A DNA stretch of 64,000 bases from Immundisolibacterales bacterium (GCA_026712715.1 JAPOPW010000055.1:1-64000), one strand, 5' to 3'; positions 52,444-62,242 are shown, counted from the stretch's first letter. Program-made: numbers and translations. Notes: generated by a model not told the origin, from the sequence alone.

Positions 52444-53626
52444 AGATCGGCCCCATGACCGAGATCACCACCCACAGCAGCATCGCCCCGAGCACCAGGG
52501 TGGACGCGGGGCCGATGAGGGCCTGGACCCGCTCGGCCGCGTCACGCACGTCGCGCTCGTAGAAGTAGCCGATGTTCGACAGCGCCGTGTCGAGGGCGCC
52601 GGTGCTCTCCCCGACCCGCAGCATCCTGAGCACTAGCGGAGGGAACAGTCCCGCCTGCTCGAAGCCTTCGCTGATGCTCGCGCCTTCCGCAATCCGGTTC
52701 GCCGCGGTTCGGGCCGCCTCCTCCACCGCCCGATTGGCGAGCAGGCCCTCACCGATCCGGATGCTCTCGAGCACGGATATTCCCGATGCGTACATGAGCG
52801 CAAAGCAGTTGACGAACCGGGCGAGGATGAGCTTCTTGCGGAGGGGGCCGATGAACCAGACCCGGAGACGAAGCGCATCCACGGTGCGGCGAAGGCGCCG
52901 GCTCATCCGGGCCCCCGCCGCGAGCAGCAACCAGGGGGCGGCGACCGCGGGAGCCAGGTACCACCAATCCACGGCGAACCGCGAAACCGCAATGAGGGCG
53001 CGAGCATGGATCGGGAGCTCCTCGCCCATGGTCTCGATGAAGGCGGCGAGGCGCGGGACGAGATAGAGCATGAGGAACACGATCACGGCGCCGATGACCA
53101 CGGCGACGAGAATCGGGGCGACGAGCACCTTCCTGAACCGCATTGCGTGCTCGTCGTGCCAGCGAAGGCTCTCGGTGAGACGCCTCAGCACCACGGGAAG
53201 CTGCCCGCTCGTTTCCCCGGCGCGCACCAGGTTCACGATCATCGAGTCGAAGGTCCGCGGATGCCGGGCCATCGCCTCGGAAAGGCTCGCGCCGCCATGG
53301 ATCGCCTCCACCATGCCCGCGATCACCTCGCGGAGGTGGAAACCCTTGACCGAGTCGCGAAGATCCGCGAGCGCATCGGGAATCGGAACCGAGGCGGTGA
53401 GGAGCTGTTCGAGGTGAAAGCAGAAATTGATGAGCTGGCCGCGGCGAACCGGCGGGTGCAGCGCCCAGGCTCGGGCGCTGCGCGCCGGGGCGCAGGCGAC
53501 GAGATCCAGGCCGAGGCGGCGAAGTCGCGCCTCGAGATCCAGCTCGTGCGCCGCTTCCATCCGGCCGCGGCGGATGCGCCCGTGCGCGTCCATCGCCCGA
53601 TACCGCATCGGGACGAGCGGGGTCAC
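52415..53626 (-). CDS. mshG: Pilus/secretion inner-membrane platform protein (PilC/GspF/MshG)
   Basis: A 403-residue platform protein with two T2SSF domains: FHLEQLLTASVPIPDALADLRDS...ARHPRTFDSMIVNLVRAGETSGQL and FVNCFALMYASGISVLESIRI...FPPLVLRMLRVGESTGALD. Three membrane segments follow the usual positions (LVAVVIGAVIVFLMLYLVP; YLAPAVAAPWLLLAAG; LVLGAMLLWVVISVMGPIYEMV). The GTG start overlaps the ATPase stop. It anchors the extension ATPase and pushes pilins into the filament. The mshG symbol follows the MSHA-like order and is not proved by sequence alone. Confidence 0.9.
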   Translation of the reverse strand: MTPLVPMRYRAMDAHGRIRRGRMEAAHELDLEARLRRLGLDLVACAPARSARAWALHPPVRRGQLINFCFHLEQLLTASVPIPDALADLRDSVKGFHLREVIAGMVEAIHGGASLSEAMARHPRTFDSMIVNLVRAGETSGQLPVVLRRLTESLRWHDEHAMRFRKVLVAPILVAVVIGAVIVFLMLYLVPRLAAFIETMGEELPIHARALIAVSRFAVDWWYLAPAVAAPWLLLAAGARMSRRLRRTVDALRLRVWFIGPLRKKLILARFVNCFALMYASGISVLESIRIGEGLLANRAVEEAARTAANRIAEGASISEGFEQAGLFPPLVLRMLRVGESTGALDTALSNIGYFYERDVRDAAERVQALIGPASTLVLGAMLLWVVISVMGPIYEMVAGISL

Positions 53627-55473
53627 GAGCCGTCTCGCGGAGGCTCCTGCGGCGCCGCGGCAGTCCGGCCGCGCCGGCGGGGAGCCTGCTCCGCGATCGC
53701 ACCGGAAGGCCCGGACGCGAGGCTCGTGAGGTCCACGACCCGCGCGACCTCCTCGGTGGTCGTGGAGCCGTCGGCGACCCGCCGCATCGCATCCTGCGCA
53801 AGGGTGACGAACCCCCGGCGCTCCACGGCCGCAAGGAGCTCGTGAGCGGGCGCGCGGCGGGCCACCAGGGCGTCGAGCCCGGCATCGAAGCGAAGCACCT
53901 CCGTCAGCGCGATGCGGCCCCGGTAGCCTTGGTGATCGCAGTCGGAACAACCCACCGGGCGAAAGGGGTGATGCACCATGCCGCGGTCCACCGACGGGCT
54001 TGCATCGGCCGGGGTCGGGGTCGCCGCGCCGGCGGGCACCGGCTCCCGGCAGGCGGGACAGAGGCGGCGCACGAGCCTCTGGGCGACGATTCCGATGATG
54101 TTTCCGGCGAGCACGCCCGGGGTGACGCCGATGTCGAGAAGCCGCGCAATTGCGCCGACTGCGGAGTTCGTGTGCACGGTGGAGTAGACCTGATGACCCG
54201 TCATGGCCGCCTGGAAGGTCATTGCCGCGGTTTCGGCGTCTCGGATCTCGCCCACCAGGATGATGTCCGGGTCCTGGCGCATCAGGCTCCGCACGCCGTT
54301 GGCGAAGTCGAGCTTGACCGCTTCGTTGACCGAGGTCTGCCGAATCCGGGTCATGGGGTATTCGACCGGGTCCTCGAGAGTCATGACGTTGACCGCTTCG
54401 CGGTCGAGTCGGGACAGGATCGAGTAGAGGGTGGTCGTCTTGCCGCTTCCGGTGGGTCCGGTCACCAGGATCACACCCTCGGGACGTCTCATCATCCGGC
54501 CCAGCTCGGCGAGCGAGTCGTCCGACATTCCGAGCGCGTCGAGGGCGACGATTCCCCGGCCGCGATCGAGCACCCGCAGCACGATGTTCTCGCCGTGCGT
54601 GGTCGGCAGGGAAGACACCCGGAAATCGATGTCGTGGCCGGCCACCCCGAGGCTCATCCGGCCGTCCTGGGGCGCCCGGGTCTCGGCGATGTTCATGCCG
54701 CACATCACCTTGAGGCGCACCGCCATGGCGGACCAGTAGCTTCGATGGAGGCTGCGTACCTGCCGCAGCACCCCGTCGATGCGATAGCGCACGCGAAGGA
54801 AGCCCGCCTCGGGCTCGAAGTGGATATCCGATGCCCCTCGCCTTACCGCGTCGGAAAGCAGCATGTCGACGAGGCGCACCGTCGGCTGGCTGTACTCGTC
54901 GCCGGCCGCCGCGACCGTGGCCGGAACCGATTCCCCCGTCTCGAGTTCGCGCAGGATGCCGGCGACGGAGAGATCGTGGTGATAGACGCGCTCGAGAAAC
55001 CGTTCGATGTCGGTGCGACCGGCGAGCAGCGGGACGACCTCCACATCGCCCCCGAGGAGCGAACGCAGGTGATCGAGCGCAATCACGTCGAACGGATCGG
55101 CCATGGCGACGGTGAGCCGCCGGGGAACGCCATCCGGATCGGTCTCGAGGGTCAGCCCGGCCGCGAGGAACCGTCGCGCGACGGATTCCGGAATCGCTTC
55201 CGTGGCATCGGGTTCCGCCACCGCCCGGCCGAGGTCGATGCTCTCGACCCCGAGCGCCCCGCCTACCGCGTCGCGGATGATCGCCTCGGTGACGAATCCG
55301 AGCTTCGTGAGGATCCCGGCGAAACGCTCGCCGCTCTTGCGCTGCTCCGTACGGGCGATTCGCGCCTGATCCTCGCTGATCGCTCCGGAGCCGACGAGGA
55401 GGGCTTCGACCCGATCGCGAGGTTCCGTGCGCAGGGAGGCGCACGCGCCGTCCCCCGAGGTGGCGCGCGGCAT
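53623..55473 (-). CDS. mshE: Pilus/secretion extension ATPase (PilB/GspE/MshE)
   Basis: A 616-residue hexameric ATPase. An N-terminal MshEN/GspE-N domain (about 20-170: LTKLGFVTEAIIRDAVGGALGVESIDL) often binds c-di-GMP in MshE. The catalytic part has Walker A VTGPTGSGKTTTLYS, the Asp box TLEDPVEYPMTRIRQT, Walker B DPDIILVGEIRD, the His box QVYSTVHTNSA and a zinc tetracysteine (LCPAC...GCSDCDHQGY). All essential residues are present. The start overlaps the secretin stop (TGATG). A C-terminal basic tail (RRRGRTAAAPQEPP) is extra. Confidence 0.92.
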   Translation of the reverse strand: MPRATSGDGACASLRTEPRDRVEALLVGSGAISEDQARIARTEQRKSGERFAGILTKLGFVTEAIIRDAVGGALGVESIDLGRAVAEPDATEAIPESVARRFLAAGLTLETDPDGVPRRLTVAMADPFDVIALDHLRSLLGGDVEVVPLLAGRTDIERFLERVYHHDLSVAGILRELETGESVPATVAAAGDEYSQPTVRLVDMLLSDAVRRGASDIHFEPEAGFLRVRYRIDGVLRQVRSLHRSYWSAMAVRLKVMCGMNIAETRAPQDGRMSLGVAGHDIDFRVSSLPTTHGENIVLRVLDRGRGIVALDALGMSDDSLAELGRMMRRPEGVILVTGPTGSGKTTTLYSILSRLDREAVNVMTLEDPVEYPMTRIRQTSVNEAVKLDFANGVRSLMRQDPDIILVGEIRDAETAAMTFQAAMTGHQVYSTVHTNSAVGAIARLLDIGVTPGVLAGNIIGIVAQRLVRRLCPACREPVPAGAATPTPADASPSVDRGMVHHPFRPVGCSDCDHQGYRGRIALTEVLRFDAGLDALVARRAPAHELLAAVERRGFVTLAQDAMRRVADGSTTTEEVARVVDLTSLASGPSGAIAEQAPRRRGRTAAAPQEPPRDGS

Positions 55474-57695
55474 CACCGTTGCAGCTCGAGCCGCCGTTCG
55501 AGCGCCTCGGCCCGGTCGCGGACTGCGGCCAGCTCGAAAGCGGGAGGAGACAGCTCCGCGAGCTCGAGCGCATCGCGATAGCCGGCGAGGGCCCGCCGGG
55601 GCAGCGCCCGCCGGTCCGAAGCGACCGCGAGGTTGTATGCGGCGTCCGGGTTCGACGGGGCCAGCCGGCGGGCGGCCCGGTAGGCATTCGCCGCTTCGTC
55701 CCAGTCGCCCCTTCCGGCGAGCAGGTTGCCGAGCGCCACCTGGAGCCACGCCGCCTCGGGGGCACGTGCGATCCGACGCGCGACCGCGCGCTCACGCGCC
55801 GCCGTGTTTCCCCCCTCCTCGAGCACGATCGACATCGTTCCGGCGGTTTCGTCTTCGGGGGCGAGCTCGACGAGGCGCCCGTACCACGCCCTTGCCTCCG
55901 CGGTCCTTCGATCGCGGAGGGCGACCGCTCCAAGGCCGGCGAGGGCCGCGGCCGGGTGTGCGTCCAGCGCTTCGAGGTAGGCCGTGCGCGCCTCCCGGTG
56001 ATCACCGCGCCGCAAGGCGGCCCAGGCCCGCCGGAGAACATCGTTCGCGGGCGGCGCAGTCCATGATCGTCCGATTCGAAGCCGCGCCGGCGCGTCGCCG
56101 GCCGATGGCAGGGCCGCCGTCCCCGCCGCGGCCGGATTCGGTTCCGGTCCCCGGGCGCGATCGGCGTCAGCTTCGTTCGCGCCGAACGGGCCGTCCGCCG
56201 ACGGCCACCAGCGACGGTACTTCCGGAGCCCGCCGGCGAGACGCGGCTCGCGGACCACCGTCGGACGCAGGAACACGACGAGCTCCGTCTTGTCCTGCTG
56301 CCGATCCCGGTAGCGGAACGCCGAGCCGATTCCTGGCAGGCGCGAGAGCAGCGGGACCCCCGCGGTGTCCTCGCGCGACTCCTCGCGCATGAGCCCCCCG
56401 AGCACCGCGACCTCCCCGCTTCGCAGGCGCAGCACCGACTCGATCTCCCGGATCGCGATCTCCGGAATCCGGCTCACCACGCCGGCCGCCGCGAGCTCGG
56501 GGTTCGGGTCGACCGCGAACCCGATCTCGCGGGTGACGGTGGGGCGAATCTTCAGGATGACCTCGTCGCCGGCCGCGACCGAAGGCGTGACGAGGAGGAT
56601 GAGCCCGACCGGAACGGTATGGAGATTCGTCTGCACGTTCCGCTCGACCGTCGTCTCGTTCGTCTCGGTCCGGACCTCGGAGGTGAAGAACACCCGGTTT
56701 TCGGCGATCTTCACGAGCGCGGTCTGGTTGTTGAGGGTCATGACGAGGGGCGTCGAGAGCACCCGCACGTCCCCGAACTCGCTGAGGAGCCGCACGGTCA
56801 GCGAGAGGTCCGGGATCGAGAGCCGGGCAACGGGCGGGTTGGCGAGGTTCCCGCCGAGCAGGCCGGCCTCGAGCTCGACTGCACCGAGCACACGCGAGAA
56901 GTCCACTCCGCTGCGGAAGCGATCGTCGAGATCGACCTCGACGATCGTCGCCTCGATCAACACCTGGCGGTGGGCGCTCGCGAGGATGCGATCGAGCAGC
57001 AGCGCCACCTCGCGATGGCCGCCCGCCCGCGCCCGCACCGCGATGAGACTGGTCTCGCGATGCGCGAACACGTGCGCGGCGCCGTCCGGTTCCTCGCCGA
57101 GCACGGCCCGCAGCGACTCCACCAGAGCGTCCCAGAACCGATGCTCCGTCCGCGCCGTCACGTTTGCGGCGGAGCCGTTCTCGTCGGCGGCATCCGCACC
57201 GATTCCGCTCCCGATTCCGGTCCCCATCTCGTTCACGGTCAGCGTCTCCCGGGCGAACGGGACGTAGTCGATCGCGTAGGTGCGAAGCACCGGTTCGTCA
57301 CGGCGCGCGACGAGGGTGCCGCCTTCCGCGTCGACCCTGATCCCGGCGTGCCGGGAGATGCGCTCGAGGAGGAGGGGAAGCGGCTGTTCGACCGCGTTCA
57401 TGGTCACCCGCCCGTCTATCCCGGGGTCGATGTCCATGTCGACACCCGCATCGCGGGCCAGGGCGAACAGGAGCTCGGCGACCGGAACGTCCTCGACCGC
57501 GACCGACCAGGTTTCCTCCGGGGGCGGCGACGCGGGCTCGGGCACCGGCGGCGGGGTCAGTACCGGAGGGGGGATGCGGGCATCGTCGCGAACGGGGGGC
57601 GGGTGCACGCCCCCCGCGCAGCCCACCGCGATGGAGAGGGCGACGACCGGGACCGAGAGGCGGAGGACGAGACGCGTCCCCGCCGGACGGGGCAT
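55473..57695 (-). CDS. Secretin fused to a TPR domain (MshL-MshN-like chimera)
   Basis: A 740-residue lipoprotein-like secretin. The signal peptide LRLSVPVVALSIAVGC ends at a candidate lipidated Cys. The STN/N0-type domain follows (WSVAVEDVPVAELLFALARDAGVDMDID), then N1-type regions and the secretin core (VLIEATIVEVDLDDRFRSGVDFS, LSTPLVMTLNNQTALVKI, GEVAVLGGLMREESRED, ELVVFLRPTVVRE; about 230-510). After a Pro/Ala linker, residues of about 550-740 are TPR-like repeats (LRRGDHREARTAYLEALDAHP, LLAGRGDWDEAANAYRAARRLAP), equivalent to MshN, normally a separate protein. A low-complexity insert (MGTGIGSGIGADAADENG) lies in the N domains. The start is at 57695; the ORF's extra 91 codons contain low-complexity sequence. 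Confidence 0.85.
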   Translation of the reverse strand: MPRPAGTRLVLRLSVPVVALSIAVGCAGGVHPPPVRDDARIPPPVLTPPPVPEPASPPPEETWSVAVEDVPVAELLFALARDAGVDMDIDPGIDGRVTMNAVEQPLPLLLERISRHAGIRVDAEGGTLVARRDEPVLRTYAIDYVPFARETLTVNEMGTGIGSGIGADAADENGSAANVTARTEHRFWDALVESLRAVLGEEPDGAAHVFAHRETSLIAVRARAGGHREVALLLDRILASAHRQVLIEATIVEVDLDDRFRSGVDFSRVLGAVELEAGLLGGNLANPPVARLSIPDLSLTVRLLSEFGDVRVLSTPLVMTLNNQTALVKIAENRVFFTSEVRTETNETTVERNVQTNLHTVPVGLILLVTPSVAAGDEVILKIRPTVTREIGFAVDPNPELAAAGVVSRIPEIAIREIESVLRLRSGEVAVLGGLMREESREDTAGVPLLSRLPGIGSAFRYRDRQQDKTELVVFLRPTVVREPRLAGGLRKYRRWWPSADGPFGANEADADRARGPEPNPAAAGTAALPSAGDAPARLRIGRSWTAPPANDVLRRAWAALRRGDHREARTAYLEALDAHPAAALAGLGAVALRDRRTAEARAWYGRLVELAPEDETAGTMSIVLEEGGNTAARERAVARRIARAPEAAWLQVALGNLLAGRGDWDEAANAYRAARRLAPSNPDAAYNLAVASDRRALPRRALAGYRDALELAELSPPAFELAAVRDRAEALERRLELQR

Positions 57696-58170
57696 CGTTC
57701 CCGGCAAGGACACCGCTCCGAGATGAAGGTTCCGGGCCCGAGTCCGGGCTCGGCTCTTCGGCCCGGCCCCAGTTCCGATTCCGGTCCCGGTCCCGATGTC
57801 CGACCCGGACTCTTCCGGCGGAGCCCCCTCCGGGTCGGTCGAACGAAGCCGGGCCGGCCGGCACGGCTCGGGCCGTGTCGCGCTCGGCTCCACCCGCGAC
57901 CCGCACGGTGACCCGCTCCGCACGGTGGCCGGCGAAGTGGTCGCGGGCCTGCTCCGCTCCCTGTCCATGGGGTGAAGATTCTGCGAACGAGAGGGCGGCC
58001 GGAACAGGGGCGAACGGCGCGTCCGGCCCGGAAAATCGGACCATCGTGCGTAGGAATTGCGGGCGCTCTTCGTAGGCGCGCGGCGCGAGGCTCCCGCGCA
58101 TGCGCGTTACGCCATAGAATGCGCTGACGGATCGCAACGGACCGGCCGCCCTCGACCCGAGGGGAACTGC
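57696..58170. other. Divergent intergenic region between the pilus operon and nfeD
   Basis: 475 bp. About 57745-57815 is a near-hexameric GC-rich tract (GATTCCGGTCCCGGTCCCGA) that would read as Gly-Thr/Gly-Ile repeats if translated with the secretin. No gene is supported. GAGGGGAA serves nfeD. A TAGAAT at 58115-58120 is a possible nfeD -10 without a clear -35. The promoter of the pilus operon must lie here but cannot be pinpointed. Confidence 0.4.
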
Positions 58171-58662
58171 GTGGAAATTGACTGGACGGCACTCCTCGTA
58201 TCGCTCGGCCTGCTCGGAGCCGCCGCCGCGCTGGCCGTGCTCGAGGTCTTCGTGGTTTCCTTCGGGCTGCTGCTCATCGCGGCCGTCGCCTGCGCGGTCG
58301 GCTCGATCCGGTACGCGTTCGACGCGCACGAGGCAGTGGGCTGGACGAGCGTCGTCATCATCCCCGTCGCGGCGCTCTACGTTGCGCGATGGGGGTTCGT
58401 CCGCATCCGCGCCTCGCGCTCCGCCGTGCCGAAGTCCGAGATTGTCGCCGACGCCGGCTACCGGCACCTCGCCGAACGGCTCGCCGTCGGTCCGGGCTCC
58501 GAAGGGGTGCTCGTCACCCCGGCCCGTCCGATCGGCCGGGCCCGTTTCGCCGGCGGGGAGTGTGACGTCCAGGTGCACGGCCCGGTTCTCGAGGCGGGGG
58601 CCGAGGTGGTCGTCGAACGCATCGACGGCCCCATCATTTTCGTAAACCAGGCGCCGTCCTGA
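58171..58662 (+). CDS. NfeD-family membrane protein
   Basis: A 163-residue protein: two to three membrane helices (ALLVSLGLLGAAAALAVLEVFVVSFGLLLIAAVACAVG; WTSVVIIPVAALYVARWG) followed by a C-terminal OB-fold (GSEGVLVTPARPIGRARFAGGECDVQVHGPVLEAGAEVVVERIDGPIIFV). NfeD proteins partner SPFH/flotillin proteins in membrane microdomains. The serine-protease domain of long NfeD is absent. The GTG start follows GAGGGGAA; the ORF track begins 38 codons earlier in non-conserved sequence. floA follows after 68 bp. Confidence 0.85.
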   Translation: MEIDWTALLVSLGLLGAAAALAVLEVFVVSFGLLLIAAVACAVGSIRYAFDAHEAVGWTSVVIIPVAALYVARWGFVRIRASRSAVPKSEIVADAGYRHLAERLAVGPGSEGVLVTPARPIGRARFAGGECDVQVHGPVLEAGAEVVVERIDGPIIFVNQAPS

Positions 58663-58730
58663 TCGCGGCACAACCCGTTCCGGGGCCCGTCCAGGGGACT
58701 CGTTCCGGGAACCAAGGAGACTGAACCGAC

Positions 58731-59768
58731 ATGATCATCGAACTCATCGGCATCGCGATCGGCGCGATCATCGTACTCGTCATATTCGCCCTCGTCTGGA
58801 ACTCGTTCTGGCTCTGGTGGCAATCCATCCTCTCGAACGCCCCGGTGAGCCTCGTCCAGATCATCTTCATGCGGTTCCGCAAGGTGAATCCCGGGACCAT
58901 CGTCACCGCGCGGATCACCGCCCGCAAGGCGGGGATCGAGGTGACCGGAGACGACCTCGAGGCGCACTATCTCGCGGGCGGAAACGTCGTGCGAGTGGTG
59001 CAGGCGATCATCTCCGCCAACAAGGCCAACATCGAGCTCTCCTACGACCGCTGCTGCGCGATCGACCTCGCGGGACGGGACGCCAAGGAGGCGGTCGACA
59101 CCTCCGTCAACCCCAAGGTGATCGACGTGCCGTCCGGCACGATGGCGCGCAGCACCATCGACGCGATCGCGGGGGACGGGATCCAGCTCCGGGTGAAGGC
59201 CCGGGTCACGGTGCGGACCAACCTCGAACGGCTGGTCGGCGGCGCGACCGAAGAGACGATCGTCGCCCGGGTCGGCGAGGGCATCGTGACCACCATCGGG
59301 TCGGCGGAGAACCACATGCGGGTCCTCGAGAACCCCGACCGGATATCCAAGGTGGTGCTGGAACGCGGACTCGATTCGGGGACCGCGTTCGAGATCCTCT
59401 CGATCGACATCGCCGACATCGACGTCGGCGACAACGTCGGGGCGCGACTCAAGATCGACCAGGCGGAGGCCGAGAAGCAGGTGGCCCAGGCCCAGGCCGA
59501 GCGCCAGCGGGCCCTTGCGGTGGCCCGCGAGCAGGAGATGGTCGCCCTCGTCCAGGAGAACCAGGCCAAGGTGGTGCTGGCCGAAGCGGAGGTGCCGAAG
59601 GCGATCGCGGACGCGTTCCGGAGCGGCAACCTCGGCATCATGGACTACTACGGCATGCAGAATATCCAGGCCGACACGAGGATGCGCGGAAGTCTCGCCG
59701 GCGGCGAGCGGGGCGATGACGAGGGGGCCCAGCCCGGCGCGCCGGGCGGGGCCGCCGATCCGCGCTGA
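58731..59768 (+). CDS. floA: Flotillin-like protein FloA (SPFH domain)
   Basis: A 345-residue FloA/UPF0365 protein: one N-terminal membrane hairpin ([27 protein letters not shown]), a PHB/SPFH domain ([36 protein letters not shown]...) and a C-terminal coiled coil rich in Glu/Ala/Gln ([26 protein letters not shown]). It ends in a Gly-rich tail. It scaffolds membrane microdomains and influences membrane fluidity. RBS AAGGAG precedes the ATG. The nfeD-floA pairing is typical in Firmicutes, Bacteroidetes and Planctomycetes and less usual in gammaproteobacteria. Confidence 0.93.
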   Translation: MIIELIGIAIGAIIVLVIFALVWNSFWLWWQSILSNAPVSLVQIIFMRFRKVNPGTIVTARITARKAGIEVTGDDLEAHYLAGGNVVRVVQAIISANKANIELSYDRCCAIDLAGRDAKEAVDTSVNPKVIDVPSGTMARSTIDAIAGDGIQLRVKARVTVRTNLERLVGGATEETIVARVGEGIVTTIGSAENHMRVLENPDRISKVVLERGLDSGTAFEILSIDIADIDVGDNVGARLKIDQAEAEKQVAQAQAERQRALAVAREQEMVALVQENQAKVVLAEAEVPKAIADAFRSGNLGIMDYYGMQNIQADTRMRGSLAGGERGDDEGAQPGAPGGAADPR

Positions 59769-59810
59769 CACGGCGCGGACGCCTTGCGGGTGACGGATTG
59801 AGGGACCGAA

Positions 59811-60338
59811 ATGGCCGAATCACTGATGGCACGGCTTCGGGCGCGCCTCGAGGAAATCCAGGCGGAGATGCAGCCGGAGGCGGGCTTCGATCGCCGGGCG
59901 TACGGCTATGGGGAAGACGAGGCGGACGCCACCTTCGAGGAGGCCGACCTCGAGGAGGAGTCGCCCTGGCGGCGGCCGGGGAGCGAGCCGCCGCCGGCGG
60001 AGCGCGAACCGGAGCCGGCCCGCTCCCGCCCGAGACCGCCCGCATCGTCCCGGACCGGCGGCGCGGCCGGCCGGGGATTTAACAGGCCCTCGCCGCCCCC
60101 CGGGAATGAATCGCCGCGGCAGCCCCCCGTTCGCTCTCCGGACCCCGTTTCCGCTCGCGGGGCGGAAACCGTCGGGGAACCCGAACGCGGGAGTGCCCGC
60201 CGCCAGTCGAGCCGTCTCCGGCGTTTTCGCCGGCGGATCCGCCACCCGGACTCTCTTCGCGAGCTGTTCCTGCTCCGCGAGGTGATCGACCGCCCGGTCG
60301 CCCTGCGCACCCGCCCCCGCGGCCGCCGCCCCTCCTGA
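59811..60338 (+). CDS. Small protein of unknown function downstream of floA
   Basis: A 175-residue protein with a Glu/Asp-rich N-terminal third (DEADATFEEADLEEESPW), a disordered Pro/Arg/Ser-rich middle and a conserved-looking C-terminal helix (IRHPDSLRELFLLREVIDRPVALR). No known domain is recognised. The short C-terminal helix preceded by a disordered linker is typical of small peptides that dock to a larger partner; FloA is the obvious candidate by position (42 bp downstream), but this is inference. Codon use matches its neighbours. Confidence 0.6.
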   Translation: MAESLMARLRARLEEIQAEMQPEAGFDRRAYGYGEDEADATFEEADLEEESPWRRPGSEPPPAEREPEPARSRPRPPASSRTGGAAGRGFNRPSPPPGNESPRQPPVRSPDPVSARGAETVGEPERGSARRQSSRLRRFRRRIRHPDSLRELFLLREVIDRPVALRTRPRGRRPS

Positions 60339-60394
60339 CGATCCGCGCCCGCGAAGCGGTCCGTGACCGGACGACTCCGCGGGGCGGGGGTGGA

Positions 60395-62242
60395 TCAGCG
60401 GCGGCGGGACGTGCGGTTCGCCGCGGTCGCCGCCGTGTCGAGGCGGTTGGCGGGGCCGATCACGACCCCGTAGTCGCGTTCCGCCGTCTTGGCGGAAATG
60501 TAGCCGTCGAGCACGTCGTCGAGAACTTGCGCCGGGTCGCGCTCGAGCGGGTCGCCGTAGCCGCCGCCCGCCGGGCCCTCGCAGACGAAGGCGTCCCCGG
60601 CCGCGACCACCGTGTGGGGCACCTTGGAGGGAAGGCCCGCGCTCGAGCCGTCCGCGCGCGCCAGCACCAGCGATGCCGGCCGTCCGTCGCCCCCGCCGCG
60701 GAAGCCCCACGGCCGGTAGCCGTGCCCTTCGCCCTCCACCGAGCCGCCTCCGTCGTCGAGGTACTCGAACTCGCGCACCGATCCGAGCCCGCCCCGCCAC
60801 CGGCCGGCTCCGCACACGTCCTCGCGCAGCTCGTAGCGGCGCACCCGGAGCGGCAGGTGCGACTCGATGTCCTCGATGGGGTTGTTGCGGGTGTTGGCGT
60901 ACAGGGTATCGACGGCATCCATGCCGTCCATCCCGTAGCGCCCTCCGTAGGAGCCCTCGAAGATCTCCATGTGGACCCAGTGGGTCTCGCCGCGAAGCCC
61001 CGAGAACGCGATGACGTTGAGGTTGCCGATGCCGGCCGAGACCTGCTCCGGGACCGCCTGCGCAAGTGCCTTCATCACCGTGTCCGCGAGCTGGTTGCCG
61101 GGGCAGAAGCGGGCGATGGTCGGGGCGGGGAACACGGGGTTCGCGAGACAGCCGCGCGGGGCGACGATCCGGATCGGGCGCACGAGCCCCGAGTTGACCG
61201 GGATGTGTCCGTGCACCGCGGTGTCGAGGAGCACCGAGCGCACGGTGAGCCAGACCGCGATGTCCACCGTGCCGACGAGCGGCATGTTGATGGGGCGATC
61301 CGGAACCTGGTTCGCGGTGCCCGTGAGGTCCACGGTCATCGCGTCGCCCTCGACGGTGACGGTGGCGACGAGGGGCAGGTTCCGCCTGGTCGGGTCGTCG
61401 CTGTCGAGGTAGCCGTCGATGTACGTCGTCGCCTGCCAGCGCCCGTCCGGAAGGGCGGCGATGGCGGAGCGCATCAGCCGCTCGGCGTGGTCCTTCGCCG
61501 CTTCCCCCGCCGACTCGACCGTCCCGGACCCGTAGCGCTCGTGCAGGGCGACGAAGCGCTCCGCCCCGATGCGCGAAGCGGCGATCTGGGCCTCCATGTC
61601 ACCGACCACGAGATCGGAGGCGCGGATGTTGTCGCGCAGGATCTGCCAGACCGGCTCGATCTTGCGTCCGGCCTCGTAGACCTTGATGGACTTGAACTGG
61701 AGCCCTTCGGCGTAGGCGTCGATCGCGTCGACGATCCCGCAGCTCCCCGGGGTGAGCGCGCCGATATCGAGATGATGGGCGGTGGTCACCGCGAAGCCCA
61801 CGAGGCGTTCCCGGTGGAACGCGGGCACGATGAATGCGACGTCCGGTCCGTGGCTCGCGCCCGCGTAGGCGTCGTTGTGCATGATGACGTCGCCGGGGCG
61901 GACCGGATCGGCGCGCTCGGCGAGCTGGCGCAGCATTCCCTGCACGTAACCCGGGATGGGCCCGGACTGGAGCGGGGTGGACTGCGCCGACTCGGCGAGC
62001 CCCTGCCCGTTCGGGTCCACGAGCCCGGCCCCGAAGTCCTCCGACTCGCGGATGATCGACGAGTAGGACATCCGCATGAGCTTGTGGCCCATCTCGGTCG
62101 CGATGTTCTCGAGCGCGCCCTGAATGACGCTCACGGTGACCGGATCCACCGGGCGGTTGGAACGGCCCGCGCCGTGGCCGTTGCCGCGACCGGTCCCGTT
62201 GCCTCCTTCGCCGCGGCCGCTCGTCGTCGGGCTGTCGCTCAT
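60395..62242 (-). CDS. hyuB: Hydantoinase/oxoprolinase B subunit (HyuB)
   Basis: A 615-residue HyuB/AcxB-type subunit: VDPVTVSVIQGALENIATEMGHKLMRMSYSSIIRESEDFGAGLVD at the start, GDVIMHNDAYAGASHGPDVAFI, and GGDGRPASLVLARADG and CEGPAGGGYGDPLERDP near the end. With HyuA it hydrolyses cyclic amides (N-methylhydantoin, 5-oxoproline) or carboxylates ketones, with ATP. An N-terminal Gly-rich leader (GRGEGGNGTGRGNGHG) is not typical. Its start overlaps the hyuA stop by 4 nt. The true substrate is unknown. Confidence 0.88.
   Translation of the reverse strand: MSDSPTTSGRGEGGNGTGRGNGHGAGRSNRPVDPVTVSVIQGALENIATEMGHKLMRMSYSSIIRESEDFGAGLVDPNGQGLAESAQSTPLQSGPIPGYVQGMLRQLAERADPVRPGDVIMHNDAYAGASHGPDVAFIVPAFHRERLVGFAVTTAHHLDIGALTPGSCGIVDAIDAYAEGLQFKSIKVYEAGRKIEPVWQILRDNIRASDLVVGDMEAQIAASRIGAERFVALHERYGSGTVESAGEAAKDHAERLMRSAIAALPDGRWQATTYIDGYLDSDDPTRRNLPLVATVTVEGDAMTVDLTGTANQVPDRPINMPLVGTVDIAVWLTVRSVLLDTAVHGHIPVNSGLVRPIRIVAPRGCLANPVFPAPTIARFCPGNQLADTVMKALAQAVPEQVSAGIGNLNVIAFSGLRGETHWVHMEIFEGSYGGRYGMDGMDAVDTLYANTRNNPIEDIESHLPLRVRRYELREDVCGAGRWRGGLGSVREFEYLDDGGGSVEGEGHGYRPWGFRGGGDGRPASLVLARADGSSAGLPSKVPHTVVAAGDAFVCEGPAGGGYGDPLERDPAQVLDDVLDGYISAKTAERDYGVVIGPANRLDTAATAANRTSRRR

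Noticed and set aside
57696-57968. N-terminal 91 codons of the secretin ORF
   Set aside because: Precede the signal peptide, contain a low-complexity tract and no secretin feature; MPRPAGT at 57695 gives a proper lipoprotein-like signal.
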